NCBI GenBank assembly: GCA_035650475.1 | Contig: DASRHP010000004.1 | Coordinates: 124,001-188,000, forward strand | Direction: 5' to 3' | DNA length: 64,000 bases | Source of the DNA: Candidatus Binataceae bacterium | GTDB lineage: Bacteria; Desulfobacterota; Binatia; Binatales; Binataceae | Part shown: piece after piece, positions 61,960 to 64,000 of the stretch | Layout: every line of letters starts with the position of its first letter | Position numbering within the stretch: the first letter of the stretch is position 1 | Made by a program: the position numbers and the translations under genes | Notes under the pieces: model-generated | What the model was told of the DNA's origin: nothing | The model's database searches: none | Seen by the model: the letters and a program-made list of their open reading frames with translations, nothing else

Positions 61960-62541
61960 ATGCTCTCGGACAAGGGGCGCGCAATAAGCGCTTACGCGCT
62001 GGCGCTGGTGTTGGCTGCGGGCGCCGCCGGATGCGCCGTCCGGCAGCTGGTCTCCACGCCGCCGCCGGCGCAGGCGGCGGCGCCGGCGCGACCGCTACCG
62101 TTCAGGGGCCGCCTTGCCCAGGGCGATCCCGACCAGCTTCCGCCCGACGTCGCGCTCTCGCTCTCTGCTACGTCGCCGGTCACGTTCATGTATCGCGAGG
62201 AGCTGACACACGACGAGCGCCACGACTCGATGCTCGCGACCGCACTCGCGCCGAGCACTTACGCCGGGGCACCGCTCGGCGAGTATGGAGTCACCGCGTT
62301 CGCGTCGCTTTCGATCACCGACGGCGAGAAAATTATCGGGGACTACACCGCCAAGGCACGCGTATGGCGGTCGTACAGCCTTTACGCGGCGCCGACGCAC
62401 AGGGAGCTGGAGGAGGCGGCGCGCGTCGCCGTGCGGCACAAGATTGACGCGCAGCTCGAAGCCGACGCCGGCCGCCTCGCGCAGGCGATCGCCGCTCGGT
62501 CCGCGCACCCGGCTGCGCCCTCCGACCATTCGATTCAATGA
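61960..62541 (+). CDS. Predicted lipoprotein, 193 aa
   Basis: A signal segment ends in a lipobox-like AGAAGC (Cys at about residue 25), followed by a Pro/Ala-rich linker. The mature part has no recognised domain. It contains GEYGVTAFASLSITDGEKIIGDY, which looks like a beta-rich fold. It is 34 bp after the SnoaL-like gene. Confidence 0.6.
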   Translation: MLSDKGRAISAYALALVLAAGAAGCAVRQLVSTPPPAQAAAPARPLPFRGRLAQGDPDQLPPDVALSLSATSPVTFMYREELTHDERHDSMLATALAPSTYAGAPLGEYGVTAFASLSITDGEKIIGDYTAKARVWRSYSLYAAPTHRELEEAARVAVRHKIDAQLEADAGRLAQAIAARSAHPAAPSDHSIQ

Positions 62542-62554
62542 GCGCCGCCCGAAG

Positions 62555-63013
62555 ATGAATCAGGTTCCTGCGCGGCGCGATCAAAATGGCGAGCCGATGC
62601 GCGGGCGCTTCGCTGCGGCGGCCCTGACGCTGGCCTTGATCTTCGCTGGATGCGCCGCGCAAGGGCCGCCTTTCCAGCGCGCCACCGCGCCCCCCGACAA
62701 CGCGACCATCTATGTGTATCGGCCCTACAGCTACGCGGGTTCGCTGCTCCGCCCGCCGGTGACGTGCGGCGGCCAGAGCGCGCGGATCGGCCCGGGCGGC
62801 TACCACGCCTTCATCCTGCCCGCCGGCCATGTCGTCTGTCACGTCCAGGGCGCGGAGAGTGCCGACGACGTCGACCTCGACGCCCAACCGCGCGTCTATT
62901 ACATCCGCGAGCGGATCTCATGGGGCGTCCTGCGCGGCCATCCGCAGCTCGACCCGCAGGACACCGACAAGGCGCAGGGCGAAATTCAACAGTGCTGCGT
63001 CGAGGAACGCTGA
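62555..63013 (+). CDS. DUF2846-like lipoprotein
   Basis: The protein of 152 residues has a lipobox (LALIFAGC) and a short beta-rich domain with NATIYVYRPYSYAGS and GGYHAFILPAGHVVC, as in DUF2846 lipoproteins of unknown function. The ATG at 62597 would place the signal peptide at the very N-terminus and is an alternative start. It follows the previous lipoprotein gene by 13 bp. Confidence 0.7.
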   Translation: MNQVPARRDQNGEPMRGRFAAAALTLALIFAGCAAQGPPFQRATAPPDNATIYVYRPYSYAGSLLRPPVTCGGQSARIGPGGYHAFILPAGHVVCHVQGAESADDVDLDAQPRVYYIRERISWGVLRGHPQLDPQDTDKAQGEIQQCCVEER

Positions 63014-63119
63014 GGCGCCGATCCGTTTGACGCGCGCGGCCTTTGCGCGACAATCATGCGCGGGCGGCGCGCGCGGCGTCCGGCGTCTTGTGGGCCACAA
63101 CTCCGGGGAGGTCGTCGTC

Positions 63120-64000
63120 ATGGATGTCACTTACGATCGAGCCGCCGAGGATCTGGGCAACGTGGTCGCGCTCGAGCACGTCAACGTCACCGTGCCCGAT
63201 CAGCGCCTGGCAACGATCTTCTATGTCACCGCGCTCGGCCTGACGCGCGATCCATTTCTGATGACCGGCGCCAACAACATGTGGATCAACGTCGGGCGCT
63301 GCCAGTTTCATCTGCCGACCGCAGCCAGGGCGCAGATCCAGCGCGGCCGGGTCGGCCTTGTGATTCCCGACCGGCGCGCGCTGCTCAGACGCCTGGAGCG
63401 CGCGGCCAAGCATCTCGACGGCACGTGCTTTCAGTTCCACGAGGAGGCGGGCGTGCTCGAGGCGGTCTGTCCGTGGGGCAACCGTATCCGCTGCCACGAG
63501 CCTGACGAGCGTTTCGGGCCGATCACGCTCGGCATTCCGTACGTCGAGTTCGACGTGCCCGCCGGCAGCGCCGACGGGATCGTGCGCTTCTACCGCGAGA
63601 TAATCGCAACCCCGGCGCACATCGCCGAGGACGAACCCGGCCGATGCGCGCGGGTCGGGGTCGGTCCAGGGCAGGAGCTGATATTCCGCGAAACCGACTG
63701 TCCGCTTGCGCCCTACGACGGCCATCATATCCAGGTTTACGTCGCCGACTTCTCGGGCCCGTACCGCCGCCTGCGCGAGCGCGGGCTCATCTCGGAGGAG
63801 AGCGACCAGCATCAGTACCGCTTCAAGAACATCGTCGAGCCCGGCTCGAACGAGGTGCTGTTCACCATCGAGCACGAGGTGCGCAGCATGCGCCACCCGC
63901 TCTTCATGCGCCCGCTGATCAATCGCGACGCGGCCCAGAGCAATTTGAACTACGCGCCCGGGCGCGACGCCTTTATCTGGAGCGCGCCGCGCGCGGATTA
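63120..64000 (+). CDS. VOC-family protein (glyoxalase/dioxygenase fold), end not seen
   Basis: The frame opens with ATG 63120 after GGGGAGG and stays open to the last base, giving 293 residues. It contains two VOC modules: VVALEHVNVTVPDQRLATIFY and a later PYVEFDVPAG...VRFYREII. The metal-binding His and Glu expected in VOC dioxygenases are possibly His in ALEHVNV and Glu in ELIFRE, but this needs alignment. The last two bases (TA) may begin a stop codon, so the protein is likely nearly complete. Confidence 0.8.
   Translation, partial: MDVTYDRAAEDLGNVVALEHVNVTVPDQRLATIFYVTALGLTRDPFLMTGANNMWINVGRCQFHLPTAARAQIQRGRVGLVIPDRRALLRRLERAAKHLDGTCFQFHEEAGVLEAVCPWGNRIRCHEPDERFGPITLGIPYVEFDVPAGSADGIVRFYREIIATPAHIAEDEPGRCARVGVGPGQELIFRETDCPLAPYDGHHIQVYVADFSGPYRRLRERGLISEESDQHQYRFKNIVEPGSNEVLFTIEHEVRSMRHPLFMRPLINRDAAQSNLNYAPGRDAFIWSAPRAD

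Overview
The window is GC-rich, densely coded bacterial chromosome. It carries five tRNAs, no rRNA, no CRISPR array and only one visible transposase scrap. Several features fit an uncultured, soil- or groundwater-type proteobacterium-like lineage: an aa3-type oxidase operon, a nosZBDFY cluster, a sigma-54-type amt/glnK promoter, and LLM flavin enzymes with CaiB/BaiF, SnoaL and VOC proteins. Candidatus Binatota or a deltaproteobacterium-like group is my best guess, inferred from gene style and not proven.

Region 1 (1-13,046) is a fluoride-response locus. Two fluoride (crcB-motif) riboswitches lie on the minus strand, each with a promoter just upstream and a terminator hairpin that reuses the end of the aptamer. 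The first (about 11,654-11,581) precedes a DUF190-CBS protein and the fluoride channel CrcB. The second (about 9,711-9,632) precedes a six-gene operon that looks like formate hydrogenlyase/group 4 hydrogenase. The large subunit of that complex has lost all four NiFe-binding cysteines, so it belongs with the energy-converting hydrogenase related (Ehr) complexes. A divergent enolase, the classic fluoride target, sits beside the first riboswitch. Three more minus-strand genes follow the operon: a Cys/His-rich protein, a phosphoesterase and a HEAT-like protein.

Region 2 (13,160-24,339) holds a dynamin-like GTPase, a MOT1-type molybdate transporter, an IS3 fragment, a Pro-Arg-His-Lys tRNA cluster, an SDR enzyme, a CaiB/BaiF CoA-transferase, a ThDP enzyme and a secreted AlgH/DUF179 protein. 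Region 3 (24,771-34,513) is a cytochrome c oxidase operon with two subunit III-like proteins and a ferritin-like protein, then a receiver-less sigma-54 activator, an AmpG-like permease and a NarL-type two-component pair.

Region 4 (34,748-39,177) is nitrogen acquisition: a near-perfect -24/-12 promoter, small membrane proteins (one of only 30 residues), Amt, a TPR protein, a PII protein with the uridylylation tyrosine, and a DUF1646-like ion transporter. Region 5 (39,189-49,614) is an envelope-polymer locus: polysaccharide deacetylase, a Cys-rich secreted protein, a methyltransferase, tandem FemAB-like acyltransferases, a Wzx-type flippase, an O-antigen ligase/polymerase, a third FemAB-like protein and an ATP-grasp ligase.

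Region 6 (49,960-55,949) is a nitrous-oxide reductase cluster (cupredoxin, nosZ, a nosB-like gene, nosD, nosF, nosY). Region 7 (56,020-64,000) holds small RNA-binding proteins, a tRNA-Arg followed by three tandem GC-rich hairpins, an LLM flavin oxidoreductase with an alpha/beta hydrolase, a SnoaL-like protein, two lipoproteins and a VOC-family protein that runs off the window end.

Many long open frames opposite real genes were judged GC-driven shadows and left out.
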